A stretch of 64,000 nt of DNA from Clostridium sp. chh4-2 (GTDB lineage Bacteria; Bacillota; Clostridia; Lachnospirales; Lachnospiraceae): contig NZ_PKUU01000001.1 in assembly GCF_002899675.1 (NCBI RefSeq), forward strand, positions 344,428-408,427, read 5' to 3'. Of this stretch, positions 1 to 8,085 are shown piece by piece. The notes beneath the pieces are model-generated. The model was not told the DNA's origin and did no database searches. It saw nothing but the letters and a program-made list of their open reading frames with translations. The stretch's first letter is position 1. Every line of letters begins with the position of its first letter. Both the position numbers and the translations under genes were made by a program.

Positions 1-706
1 GGTCGCTGATATGGCGCACAACCGAAAGGTCATGGGCAATAAACAGATAGGAGAAATTAAATTCATCTTTTAAGTCCATCAAAAGATTCAGAATCTGAGC
101 CTGAATGGACACATCCAGCGCAGATACCGGTTCGTCCGCAATGATGAATTCCGGCTGAACCGCCAGAGCTCTGGCAACGCCGATACGCTGTCTCTGTCCG
201 CCTGAAAACTGATGAGGATAACGGGACGCCTGCTCAGGACGAAGTCCCACGCGTTCCAGAATCTCCATACATTTTTTTCGCGCTTCTTCTTTGGTGTTCA
301 CAATCTTATGAAACAGCATTGGTTCCATAATAATATCTTCTACGCGCTGTTTAGGGTTCAACGATGCATAGGGGTCCTGGAAGATCATCTGCATATCTTT
401 TCTGTAAGGCAGAATCTGGTTGGGTTTTAAATGGCTGATATCCGTTCCTTTATAGAGAACCTGGCCTCCGGCCGGCTCTAAAAGACGGATGATCGTTCTC
501 GCAGTTGTGGATTTCCCGCATCCGCTCTCTCCAACCAGACTGAATACTTCCCCTTTATTGATCTTAAAGCTGACATCATTGACCGCATGCACGATCTTAT
601 CCTCTTTGACAATCTTTCCGTCTTCAATACGAAGGGACTGAAGAAGACCTTTTGTAAGACGGAACTCCTGTTTTAAATTTTTAACTTCAATTAATGGTTC
701 CTGCAT
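1..706 (-). CDS. oppF: Oligopeptide ABC transporter ATPase OppF (partial, 3' end beyond the left edge)
   Basis: This is the second ATPase of an oligopeptide (Opp/Dpp family) importer. It couples ATP hydrolysis at the inner face of the membrane to uptake of peptides delivered by OppA. I read 235 codons from ATG at 706-704, which follows AGGAGGAC. The protein begins MQEPLIEVKNLKQEF. It shows Walker A GESGCGKST, the Q-loop region MIFQDPYASLNP, the ABC signature QFSGGQRQR, Walker B with the catalytic Glu (FIIADEPVSALD), and the H-loop (LFIAHDLSVV). The C-terminus, including the usual oligopeptide-transporter extension, is outside the window. The start lies only 10 bases after the oppD stop, so the two are co-transcribed. 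Recognition is firm; the peptide specificity cannot be read. Confidence 0.95.
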   Translation of the reverse strand, partial: MQEPLIEVKNLKQEFRLTKGLLQSLRIEDGKIVKEDKIVHAVNDVSFKINKGEVFSLVGESGCGKSTTARTIIRLLEPAGGQVLYKGTDISHLKPNQILPYRKDMQMIFQDPYASLNPKQRVEDIIMEPMLFHKIVNTKEEARKKCMEILERVGLRPEQASRYPHQFSGGQRQRIGVARALAVQPEFIIADEPVSALDVSIQAQILNLLMDLKDEFNFSYLFIAHDLSVVRHISD

Positions 707-716
707 TGCTGTCCTC

Positions 717-1712
717 CTATTTAACTTCCTTCGAGATCAACGGAAAATGACACGCTACCTTATGATCATTTCCTAAATCCTGCATCTGAGGCTGCTCTTT
801 ATTACAGATCTCCTGGCAGTATTTACATCTCGGTGCAAAGTAACATCCCTGAGGTAATTCAAACATGTTGGGAACCATACCCGGTATGAATTCCAGGCGG
901 TCTCTGTCTTCCCTTAACTTAGGAATCGAGTTCAAAAGACCTTCGGTATAAGGATGCGCGCTGTGGTAAACCACGTCCTCATTGCTGCCTGTTTCAACCA
1001 GCTTGCCGCAGTACATAACGTTGATTTTATCAACCATTTCAGAAACTACAGCAAGGTCATGTGTGATCAGAATCAGAGACGCATGTTTTTCCTTAACTAA
1101 CTTCTTCATTAATCTCAGGATCTGAGCCTGAATGGTAACGTCCAGAGCCGTAGTCGGCTCATCTGCGATCAGCAGTTTGGGATCGGTTGCGAGTGAAATC
1201 GCGATGATAACTCTCTGCCTCATACCACCAGAAAATTCATGAGGATATGCTTTTAAACGGTCTTCCGGATTGGGAATTCCTACCTGTCTTAAAAGTTCAA
1301 TACAGCGTTCCTTCCTCTGAGCCGCATTCATCTGCGGTGCGTGGAGGATTAACACTTCCTCCATCTGTCTCTGTATCGTATAGAGCGGATTTAAAGAAGT
1401 CATCGGGTCCTGGAATACCATGGAGATATCTTTTCCCCTGATCTGAGTCATGTCTTTTTCGCTCATTTTTGTTAATTCTTTGCCGTCGAACAGGATGCTG
1501 TCAGCCTCTACCACGCCCGGCTCTTCTACCAGCTTCAGAATGGAGAAGCTGGTAACGGATTTTCCGCTTCCGGATTCTCCAACGATACCGAGGATCTCTC
1601 CCTTTTTCAGGGAAAAGCTGACATCATCAACCGCTTTTACTACGCCTTTAAATGTATGAAAATACGTTTTCAGTCTTTGTACGTCCAATAACGTTGTTTC
1701 TTCATTCGCCAT
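717..1712 (-). CDS. oppD: Oligopeptide ABC transporter ATPase OppD
   Basis: First ATPase of the Opp importer, 331 aa, normal length for OppD. It has Walker A GESGSGKSV, the Q-loop MVFQDPMTSLNP, the signature EFSGGMRQR, Walker B LLIADEPTTALD and the switch His in LITHDLAVV. The C-terminal extension carries the oligopeptide-transporter Cys cluster (CYFAPRCKYCQEIC), a feature of this ATPase branch. Two in-frame ATGs are possible, at 1718 and 1712. I chose 1712 (MANEETT) because GGAAGGGAG lies about 7 bases upstream of it but touches the first ATG. It sits 19 bases downstream of oppC and directly upstream of oppF in the operon. Confidence 0.95.
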   Translation of the reverse strand: MANEETTLLDVQRLKTYFHTFKGVVKAVDDVSFSLKKGEILGIVGESGSGKSVTSFSILKLVEEPGVVEADSILFDGKELTKMSEKDMTQIRGKDISMVFQDPMTSLNPLYTIQRQMEEVLILHAPQMNAAQRKERCIELLRQVGIPNPEDRLKAYPHEFSGGMRQRVIIAISLATDPKLLIADEPTTALDVTIQAQILRLMKKLVKEKHASLILITHDLAVVSEMVDKINVMYCGKLVETGSNEDVVYHSAHPYTEGLLNSIPKLREDRDRLEFIPGMVPNMFELPQGCYFAPRCKYCQEICNKEQPQMQDLGNDHKVACHFPLISKEVK

Positions 1713-1731
1713 TGTCATTCTCCCTTCCAGC

Positions 1732-2646
1732 TTATTTCAGATTCGGGTTCAATTCATCGCGCAGGAAGTCTCCCAGCAGATTGATACCGAACACAACCAG
1801 CATAATATAAAGTCCCGGGAATACAGATGCCCACCAGAGTCCGCTGAACAATACATCGAATCCGGTCTTAACCAACAGTCCTAAGGACGGTTCCGTAATC
1901 GGCACGCCGACACCCAGGAAACTGAGCGTTGCTTCAGTCAGGATAAAATCACCGACCTGAATCGTTGCCAGGACAATAATTGAAGTCACAACATTGGGCA
2001 TAACGTGTTTTAATATAATCCGGTAATTTGGAAGCCCGATGGTTCTGGCCGCCTCCACATACTCCTTCTTGCGGACGGAAAGCGTCTCGCCTCTGACCGT
2101 TCGGGCATATTTCACCCATCCAACCATGGTTAACGCGATCAGCAGCTTATCAATACCACGGCCGAACACGGACATGATAAATAAAGCGATCAGCATAGAT
2201 GGGAAAGACAGCTGGATATCAGCGATTCTCATGATGATAGAATCCACTTTTCCGCCGAAATAACCGGCAATCAGACCTAACGTGGTACCGATTAAACAGG
2301 ATGCCAGCATACCTACTAATCCGATCGTAAGAGAACTGACGCTTCCGTAGATAATCGCACTTAAAATATCACGGCCCTGGTTATCCGTACCCAGAAGGAA
2401 TTTCAAGCTTCCTCCATTGCTCCAGGCAGGAGGAAGATAGGAATCCATCAGATCGATCTGTGTCAGATCATATGGATTCTGAGGAGCCAGGAACTTTCCA
2501 AAAACTGCAACAAGAATTGCAATCAAAACTAATATGCTGCCGATGATGGCGGGCAAATTATGTTTATAATGGTAGAAGAATTCTGATTCCAGAAAATTCT
2601 TCCACGCTGATTTCTTTTCATTTTTTGTGTTTTTTGTCTCACCCAT
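1732..2646 (-). CDS. oppC: Oligopeptide ABC transporter permease OppC
   Basis: Inner-membrane permease of the Opp system, 304 aa. After a charged N-terminus (MGETKNTKNEKK) comes one transmembrane helix (about residues 33-53), then a loop containing GTDNQGRDILSAIIYG, which is typical of DppC/OppC. The BPD permease domain has further helices and an EAA-type coupling motif (EYVEAARTIGLPNYRII) that contacts the ATPases. The C-terminal part contains the family sequence LTEATLSFLGVGV. The start is 4 bases after the oppB stop, so translational coupling is likely. It pairs with OppB to form the channel. Confidence 0.95.
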   Translation of the reverse strand: MGETKNTKNEKKSAWKNFLESEFFYHYKHNLPAIIGSILVLIAILVAVFGKFLAPQNPYDLTQIDLMDSYLPPAWSNGGSLKFLLGTDNQGRDILSAIIYGSVSSLTIGLVGMLASCLIGTTLGLIAGYFGGKVDSIIMRIADIQLSFPSMLIALFIMSVFGRGIDKLLIALTMVGWVKYARTVRGETLSVRKKEYVEAARTIGLPNYRIILKHVMPNVVTSIIVLATIQVGDFILTEATLSFLGVGVPITEPSLGLLVKTGFDVLFSGLWWASVFPGLYIMLVVFGINLLGDFLRDELNPNLK

Positions 2647-2650
2647 GTCG

Positions 2651-3616
2651 TCACCTCAACTCAATTCTAGGGTCTATAAAGGTATATAAGATATCTACGA
2701 TGAAATTAAGCACTACGAACAGGCAGGAGGTTGCCATCAGGTAAGCCACGATAATCGGACGGTCTGCTTTACCGATCGCATCGATCAGCAGTTTTCCCAT
2801 ACCAGGCCACGCAAAGATCGTTTCCGTAATCGTAGTAAATGCGATCATGCTTCCCAGGTTCATACCAAAGATCGTAATAACCGGAATCAGCGCATTTTTA
2901 AGCGCATGCCCGAACAATACCGTTCTGGACGGAACACCCTTTGCTCTTGCAAATTTAATATAGTCCTGCTTCATATTTTCCAGAATACCGGAACGGGTCA
3001 AACGCAGAGTAGTTGCGATATTGGTCATAGCCAGTGTTACAGACGGCAGCAGGATATATTTCCATCCTCCCGGCGCAAAAAGACTGGTTTTAATTCCCAA
3101 AATTGTTACGGTATTACCTCTTCCTGAAGCCGGAAGAAGACGGAATACTACAGCAAATATATAAATCATCATCATGCCCAGCCAGAATGAAGGCAGTGAA
3201 ATTCCCAGGATGGAACCTGACATGATAATTTTACTTGATTTCCTTTTTGGAAAAGCGCCTGCATAAACACCCAGAGGGATTGCAATCACCAGAGTCAGCA
3301 GTGCTGCTACAATTACGATTTCCATCGTTGCCGGAATTCGTTCCACAATCAGCCCCATAGCCGGAAGACCATAAGAATAGGACTTACCGAAATTACCATG
3401 AAGAACATCATTTAAAAAGATTCCGTACTGAACAGGAAGCGGACGGTCTAATCCCAAACGCGCACGCGCGGATTCAATCTGTTCCAATGTTGCATTTTCC
3501 GGAACCAGCATATCTACCGGATCACCAATAAAATTGGTTAACAAAAAGACGAGTACTGATACTATAAACAATACTACAAGCATTTGAACAAACCGTTTGA
3601 TAATATACTTAATCAC
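2651..3616 (-). CDS. oppB: Oligopeptide ABC transporter permease OppB
   Basis: First inner-membrane permease of the Opp importer, 321 aa, normal for the family. It begins MIKYIIKRFVQMLVV, a positively charged end followed by the first membrane helix. A periplasm-side segment (IESARARLGLDRPLPVQYG) is characteristic of DppB/OppB. The EAA coupling motif is visible as DYIKFARAKGVPSRTVLFGHALKNALIP. The start is preceded by TTGAGGTGAG. A 52-base stem-loop (3653-3704) separates it from oppA, which may set a higher level of the binding protein than of the membrane parts. Confidence 0.95.
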   Translation of the reverse strand: MIKYIIKRFVQMLVVLFIVSVLVFLLTNFIGDPVDMLVPENATLEQIESARARLGLDRPLPVQYGIFLNDVLHGNFGKSYSYGLPAMGLIVERIPATMEIVIVAALLTLVIAIPLGVYAGAFPKRKSSKIIMSGSILGISLPSFWLGMMMIYIFAVVFRLLPASGRGNTVTILGIKTSLFAPGGWKYILLPSVTLAMTNIATTLRLTRSGILENMKQDYIKFARAKGVPSRTVLFGHALKNALIPVITIFGMNLGSMIAFTTITETIFAWPGMGKLLIDAIGKADRPIIVAYLMATSCLFVVLNFIVDILYTFIDPRIELR

Positions 3617-3652
3617 TTTTTCTCACCTCAATGTGTAGTTCTTGTCAATAAA

Positions 3653-3704
3653 ACAGGCTTCCATCGGCAGACCCTTATTTCAGCTGACTGCCGTGAAAGC
3701 CTGT
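3653..3704 (-). terminator. Stem-loop between oppA and oppB, probable partial terminator
   Basis: On the minus strand the arms ACAGGCTT and AAGCCTGT enclose a second pairing (CGGCAG with CTGCCG), followed by TTTTATTG. It lies 36 bases after the oppA stop. Such hairpins commonly cause partial termination or protect the upstream mRNA, giving excess binding protein. The T-run is short, so read-through into oppBCDF is expected. Confidence 0.6.
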
Positions 3705-3740
3705 AGCCTATATTCGTTTCAATCCCTTATAAGCCAAAGC

Positions 3741-5408
3741 TTATTTGTAAGAGAACTCCCAAGCAAATACATAGTTGTTTGGTCTTGGTGTGTAGTTCAG
3801 AGTATCTTTAATTGCGTATGTATCCTGTTCAAAATGAAGAGGAATATAAGCAAACTCGTCTCTTGCGATCTTCTCAGCCTGTGCGATGATCTCGCCGCGT
3901 TTTGTCTCGTCGATTTCTTCATATGCCTGGTCGATCAGTTTATCAACTTCTGCATTAGAATAATGGCCTCTGTTTACACCGCCTACAGCTGCTTCTCTGT
4001 CATAAGTATAAAGCATATCATGAAGCAGGGAAGTACCGTCGCCTGAAGAATCAGACCATCCGGTCATAAGCAGCATGGATTTGTTCTCAAAAGGTTTAAT
4101 ATAAGTAAAGAAGTTTGCCTTTGGCATCAGGTTTAAGTTAACCTTAATACCGATTTTTTCGAAGTAACCAGTAACTGCCTGTGCGATTTCCGCATCATTT
4201 ACATAACGGTCGTTTGGAGCGTCTAAAGTAACTTCAAATCCATCCGGATATCCTGCTTCTGCAAGAAGCTGTTTTGCACGTTCCGGATCATAAGCCGGGC
4301 GGTCTACCGGCTGATAGCCAATGTAATTTTCAGGAATGATGGAGTTCATAACATAAGCAGATCCGTTCATAACAGATTTGATGATTGCATCTTCATCAAT
4401 TGAAATATACATAGCTTCTCTGACCTTAGGATCAGACATCGGGTTTTTCACTCCTGGGAATAAAGGAGAATCCTCACGGCTGTCCAGGTTTAAGTAAATT
4501 TCACGTAAGCCTTTCTGTTTCAGCACCTGGATTCCGGCAGTGTTCTCAAGTCTGTCGATATCCCTTACTGCTACGTTGATTGTAACATCAACTTCACCGG
4601 TCAGCATGGTTGCTGTTCTGGTTGCTTCATTGCTGATTGGGCGGAATCTTACGTTCTTAATAGAAGGCATTTCACCCCAGTAATCTTCGTTGGCAACTAA
4701 ATCAATATGATCTTCTTTTACCTGCTCAACAAATTTATAACGTCCGGTACCGCATACATTTGCTGCGATCTCTTCTTCTGTTTTGCCTTCGATGTTCTCT
4801 TTTTTCAGTATGTAAATCTGTGCCATATTGAAAAGCATAATCGGATTGGTCTGGTTGAGCTTAATCTCAACTGTATAGTCATCAACAGCTGTTACAGACG
4901 CAAATGTAGATGTATAGCTGCTGAATGCAGAAGGTGAATCTGGGTTGCCTGCTACATTGATGGAAGCAACAACGTCTTCTGCTGTCATCTCGTCGCCGTC
5001 ATGGAATTTAACACCTTTTCTTAAATGGAATGTCCAGGTGAGTCCATCCTCTGACTGATCCCAGCTCTCTGCAAGATGTGGCTGATACTTCATCTCAGGA
5101 TCTGCCATTACAAGAGGCTCGTAAACATGAAGCATAAACTGGTTTGTAGGACCTTCATCATAACGGTATGGGTCCATAGAAAGAATATCAGAAGAAGTAA
5201 CGATAACAATGCTGTCCTTACCCTCTGTAGATGTTCCTTCTGCTGCTGCGGCTGTTGTTTCTCCAGATGCTGCCGCTGTTGTCGTAGCGCCTGCCGCGGT
5301 CGTTCCCGCTGCTGTGGTTCCTGAAGTGGAAGAACCGCCGCCGCATCCTGCTAATGATGCGGAGATCATAGTTGCTGCCAGAACCAAAGAAATCATTCTC
5401 TTTTTCAT
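3741..5408 (-). CDS. oppA: Oligopeptide-binding lipoprotein OppA
   Basis: Extracellular solute-binding protein (SBP_bac_5 family), 555 aa, the first gene of the opp operon. I chose ATG 5408 (MKKRMISLVL) because AGGAG lies 8 bases upstream; a longer frame from 5438 lacks a good site. It has a lipoprotein signal peptide with lipobox LAGC (Cys22), then a low-complexity Gly/Ser/Thr/Ala-rich tether of about 45 residues. The binding domain follows, with family landmarks such as YEPLV, WTFHLRKGVKFHDGD and a C-terminal YIPLHFEQD. It captures peptides and hands them to OppBC. It is transcribed from a sigma-A-like promoter at 5498-5526, divergent from the regulator at 5649. Confidence 0.93.
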   Translation of the reverse strand: MKKRMISLVLAATMISASLAGCGGGSSTSGTTAAGTTAAGATTTAAASGETTAAAAEGTSTEGKDSIVIVTSSDILSMDPYRYDEGPTNQFMLHVYEPLVMADPEMKYQPHLAESWDQSEDGLTWTFHLRKGVKFHDGDEMTAEDVVASINVAGNPDSPSAFSSYTSTFASVTAVDDYTVEIKLNQTNPIMLFNMAQIYILKKENIEGKTEEEIAANVCGTGRYKFVEQVKEDHIDLVANEDYWGEMPSIKNVRFRPISNEATRTATMLTGEVDVTINVAVRDIDRLENTAGIQVLKQKGLREIYLNLDSREDSPLFPGVKNPMSDPKVREAMYISIDEDAIIKSVMNGSAYVMNSIIPENYIGYQPVDRPAYDPERAKQLLAEAGYPDGFEVTLDAPNDRYVNDAEIAQAVTGYFEKIGIKVNLNLMPKANFFTYIKPFENKSMLLMTGWSDSSGDGTSLLHDMLYTYDREAAVGGVNRGHYSNAEVDKLIDQAYEEIDETKRGEIIAQAEKIARDEFAYIPLHFEQDTYAIKDTLNYTPRPNNYVFAWEFSYK

Positions 5409-5497
5409 AGTACACTCTCCTATCTTTTTGCTTAACAAAAAACAAAGGCGCAGATCACCTGTAAAAGTGTAAGCGTCTTTGCTTTTCCTTTATTCAA

Positions 5498-5526
5498 ATT
5501 TTACATACCTAGACTTCATTCGTCAA
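5498..5526 (-). promoter_or_regulatory. Sigma-A promoter of the opp operon
   Basis: On the minus strand, TTGACG (-35), a 17-base spacer, and TAAAAT (-10, preceded by TATG). The start of transcription would fall about 80 bases before oppA. No sigma-54 (-24/-12) element was seen here, which matters because the divergent gene encodes a sigma-54-activator-like protein. Confidence 0.75.
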
Positions 5527-5580
5527 ATATTTTATAACAAATTGTTAAAGTTTCCTGGTTTCTTCCCTTTAAAGCAGCAC

Positions 5581-5624
5581 ATTAGGTTGTTTTATTTGTA
5601 ATTTTATATTATAATCAACCTAAT
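5581..5624. promoter_or_regulatory. Inverted-repeat operator flanking the regulator promoter
   Basis: Perfect 9-base half-sites ATTAGGTTG (5581-5589) and CAACCTAAT (5616-5624), with centres 35 bases apart. The left half-site overlaps the -35 box and the right one abuts the -10 box of the promoter at 5587-5615. The geometry suits a dimer that blocks RNA polymerase. The most economical reading is autoregulation by the product of the gene starting at 5649; this is inferred. Confidence 0.65.
5587..5615 (+). promoter_or_regulatory. Sigma-A promoter of the regulator gene
   Basis: TTGTTT (-35), 17-base spacer, TATAAT (-10). It predicts a leader of about 27 bases before the AAGGAGAA site and ATG at 5649. 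It is embedded between the half-sites of the inverted repeat 5581-5624. Confidence 0.8.
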
Positions 5625-5648
5625 AACTATTGATAAAGGAGAATCAAT

Positions 5649-7646
5649 ATGAAAGAAAAACTGGTGATAATAACACTCAATTCCACGGCCCGCATCGGAC
5701 TATACTCCTATCTCTCCTCCATATTCCACAATTATCTGGAAATCGAATCCGTTCTGCTGCCCGATGTGACCCCAAAACTGCTGTCCTCCACCTCATGTAT
5801 CCTGTATTCCGCCGCAGATATCCAGCCTAAATGTCAGGATATGTTGCCGGATCATGTCCACGAGTTGATTTGCATCCGTACCTTTAACCATACGTACCTG
5901 CATAAAATACTTCAGATTCCGCCCGGCTCCTTTGTTTATCTGGTAAATGACTCCGAACGGAACACCTATGAAGTAATCCGCCAGCTTCAGGATTTTGGTA
6001 TTTCCCAATATCATTTTCTGCCCTATTATCCCGGCTGCAGCCCTGTTTCCCCTGAAATCAAATATGCGGTGACCGTAGGAGAAGTCCATCTTGTTCCCAA
6101 AACCATTCCAACTGTAATTGATATCGGAAACCGGGTGGTGGATATCTCTACCATTAACGAAATTATCGCATGGTATCACCTGCCCCTCAACCTGGCGGAT
6201 GAAATCACCAGAAACTACATCAACCACATTGTTCAGATCATCAAGCTTTCCAACCAGCAGCTTTCTCAGGCCCTCGACACGCAGATGATAACCCAGGCCA
6301 TAATCAATACCATCGCTAACGGCGTCTGCCTGATCGACAGCAGCGACTCCATCCAGATGGTCAACCAGCCATTTACTTCCATGCTCTGCCTGCTAAATCA
6401 CGATTTAATCGGCCAGAACCTGCCTGCGCTTTTAGAGGATCACGCCATAACCTGTGACCTGCATGGAAGCAGTGAATTCCTGTTAAAAAATACCAACGAA
6501 GAACTGATACGCCTTTGGATTCAGGAAATCGACACCATCAATGCTTCCCGCATGTATCTGATTCACTCCTACCGCTCTAACGATACCAGTGAACTGATGG
6601 ACGATACCACACCAGGTTCCATGACCAGGAAGCTGTATGATTTCAGCCATATTATCACCCAGACCCCTTCCGTTCTCCATCTGATTGAAACTGCCAAACG
6701 GATCTCTTTAAATGACTTCCACGTTATCATCCAAGGAGAAAGCGGAACGGAAAAGGAAGTGCTGGCACAGGCCATCCACAATAATTCCAGACGCCACGAC
6801 GCTCCCTTTGTCACCCTCAATCTCACCTCTTTGGAAGCAGCCGTGATAAATACCGAACTTCTGGGATATGAAGACGGAGCATTTCCCGGCGCCCGCCCCG
6901 GAGGCATGACAGGAATTTTGGAATCCGCAGACGGCGGAACCCTGTTCATCGACGGAATCCAGTACATGCCCCACTATCTTCAGTCGGTGCTGCTTCAGGT
7001 GCTCCGAAACGGTTCCGTAAAACGGGTTGGGGGTACCCGTCCCATACCGGTCAATATCAGAGTGATCGCCACCACGACAAAAGACCTGTATCAGATGGTC
7101 CAGGAGGGAACCTTTATAGATGAATTATTTTTTACCATCAATTCCGTGTCTTTAATCACAGTTCCGCTCAGGCAGAGGGAGGCTGATATTCCATTGCTGC
7201 TGGACCACTATTTGAAAAATGTATTTAACAATTACAATATAGCGCCGGAAACCATTTTGTCGGAGCAATTGCTTCAATATTTGAAACAATACTCCTGGCC
7301 CGGCAACACACAGGAACTGAACAATTTATGCCGTCATTTTTTCAGCATCTATAACCGGGAACTTTTGGCATTACAGAACCTTCCGCCTTATATATTAAAC
7401 CAAATTGCCGCTAACCAGTCGAGATTAAGCGTTGCCGAAAAGCAGATTTTAAATCTGATAGCCTCCACTCCGCACATCGGCCGTTCTGTTATCAAACGGC
7501 TTTTGGAAGAAGACGGGGTTTCCATTACGGAGGGAAAGATCAGAAGCACGCTTCAGACGTTAAGCGATCATGGATATATCAAAGTTCACCGGACAAGGGG
7601 TGGATGTGAGATCACAGAGATGGGGCAGGTAATTCTCATTCAGTAA
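5649..7646 (+). CDS. Sigma-54-activator-like transcriptional regulator with a degenerate AAA+ domain
   Basis: A 665-aa protein with enhancer-binding-protein architecture. Residues 1-195 look like a PrpR_N/periplasmic-binding-like sensor; about 210-310 is a PAS-like domain; 335-560 is a sigma-54-interaction AAA+ domain; about 590-665 is a winged-helix-like tail instead of a Fis-type helix-turn-helix. Key residues are altered: Walker A is GESGTEK (Glu368 in place of Gly), the sigma-54 loop GAFTGA is GAFPGA (410-415), Walker B is LFIDGI (Gly436 in place of Glu), the arginine-finger segment FREDLYYRL is FIDELFFTI (489-497), and sensor II WPGNVREL is WPGNTQEL. It is therefore probably unable to hydrolyse ATP or remodel sigma-54 holoenzyme. 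A repressor or ligand-responsive regulator of the divergent opp operon and of itself is inferred. The AAGGAGAA site supports the start. Confidence 0.8.
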   Translation: MKEKLVIITLNSTARIGLYSYLSSIFHNYLEIESVLLPDVTPKLLSSTSCILYSAADIQPKCQDMLPDHVHELICIRTFNHTYLHKILQIPPGSFVYLVNDSERNTYEVIRQLQDFGISQYHFLPYYPGCSPVSPEIKYAVTVGEVHLVPKTIPTVIDIGNRVVDISTINEIIAWYHLPLNLADEITRNYINHIVQIIKLSNQQLSQALDTQMITQAIINTIANGVCLIDSSDSIQMVNQPFTSMLCLLNHDLIGQNLPALLEDHAITCDLHGSSEFLLKNTNEELIRLWIQEIDTINASRMYLIHSYRSNDTSELMDDTTPGSMTRKLYDFSHIITQTPSVLHLIETAKRISLNDFHVIIQGESGTEKEVLAQAIHNNSRRHDAPFVTLNLTSLEAAVINTELLGYEDGAFPGARPGGMTGILESADGGTLFIDGIQYMPHYLQSVLLQVLRNGSVKRVGGTRPIPVNIRVIATTTKDLYQMVQEGTFIDELFFTINSVSLITVPLRQREADIPLLLDHYLKNVFNNYNIAPETILSEQLLQYLKQYSWPGNTQELNNLCRHFFSIYNRELLALQNLPPYILNQIAANQSRLSVAEKQILNLIASTPHIGRSVIKRLLEEDGVSITEGKIRSTLQTLSDHGYIKVHRTRGGCEITEMGQVILIQ

Positions 7647-7661
7647 AAGACTTGGTATTTC

Positions 7662-7829
7662 TTATTCTTTATCTTTTGGCCTTTGAGTATTGCCATTGTA
7701 ATTGCCGCAGAAAATACCTTTTTTAACCGGAGACAATATAAATCCGATCACTATACCGAGCAAAGAAGCGGTTGCTATAACCAGACATTTATCTGACGGA
7801 CACCATTCCTTATAAAAAAACTCTCTCAT
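7662..7829 (-). CDS. Small single-pass membrane protein, 55 aa
   Basis: I read an ORF from ATG 7829 to TAA 7664-7662: it begins MREFFYKEWCPSDK, then a hydrophobic stretch (CLVIATASLLGIVIGFILS, about residues 15-33), then a polar, basic tail rich in Lys, Asn and Asp. AGAGAGG lies about 7 bases before the ATG. It is convergent with the regulator, ending 15 bases from its stop. I do not recognise a family; short membrane proteins of this layout are common in clostridia. It could be a chance ORF, but the ribosome site and clear helix favour a gene. Confidence 0.55.
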   Translation of the reverse strand: MREFFYKEWCPSDKCLVIATASLLGIVIGFILSPVKKGIFCGNYNGNTQRPKDKE

Positions 7830-8013
7830 ATTTGTTCCTCTCTTTCTGAAAATGATTTGAATAAAAACATCATAGTTATAGAAGGATTATATGTCAAATT
7901 ATATGAAAATACCAGGCCTCCGCCCATATTTTTTCGGATTGTACTGAGAAATAATTCCAGCGCATAAAGTCTTATCCTGTCTTTCAAACCATTGCCATTT
8001 TCTTTTCCATAAA

Positions 8014-8065
8014 TTTACATGAAGGGTGAAGGCATTTTCGAAAATGCCTTCACCCTTCATGTAAA
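8014..8065. repeat. Perfect 52-bp palindrome downstream of pheT (dispersed hairpin repeat)
   Basis: The 26 bases 8014-8039 are exactly complementary to 8040-8065, with core GGCATTTTCGAAAATGCC. It starts 21 bases after the pheT stop on the minus strand and could act as its terminator or 3' stabiliser. The same core recurs at 10559-10582 and in four tandem units at 59691-59864, so it belongs to a repeat family rather than being a private terminator. Confidence 0.85.
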
Positions 8066-8085
8066 AAGCTTGATATAAAAATATC

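Noticed and set aside
5218..5472. ORFs rich in Ala/Val or Arg/Ser opposite or overlapping the oppA tether
   Set aside because: They are by-products of the low-complexity Ala/Thr/Gly tether of OppA read in other frames.
5440..5648. Possible sigma-54 (-24/-12) promoter for opp
   Set aside because: No GG-N10-GC element with matching flanks is present; good sigma-A promoters explain both directions.
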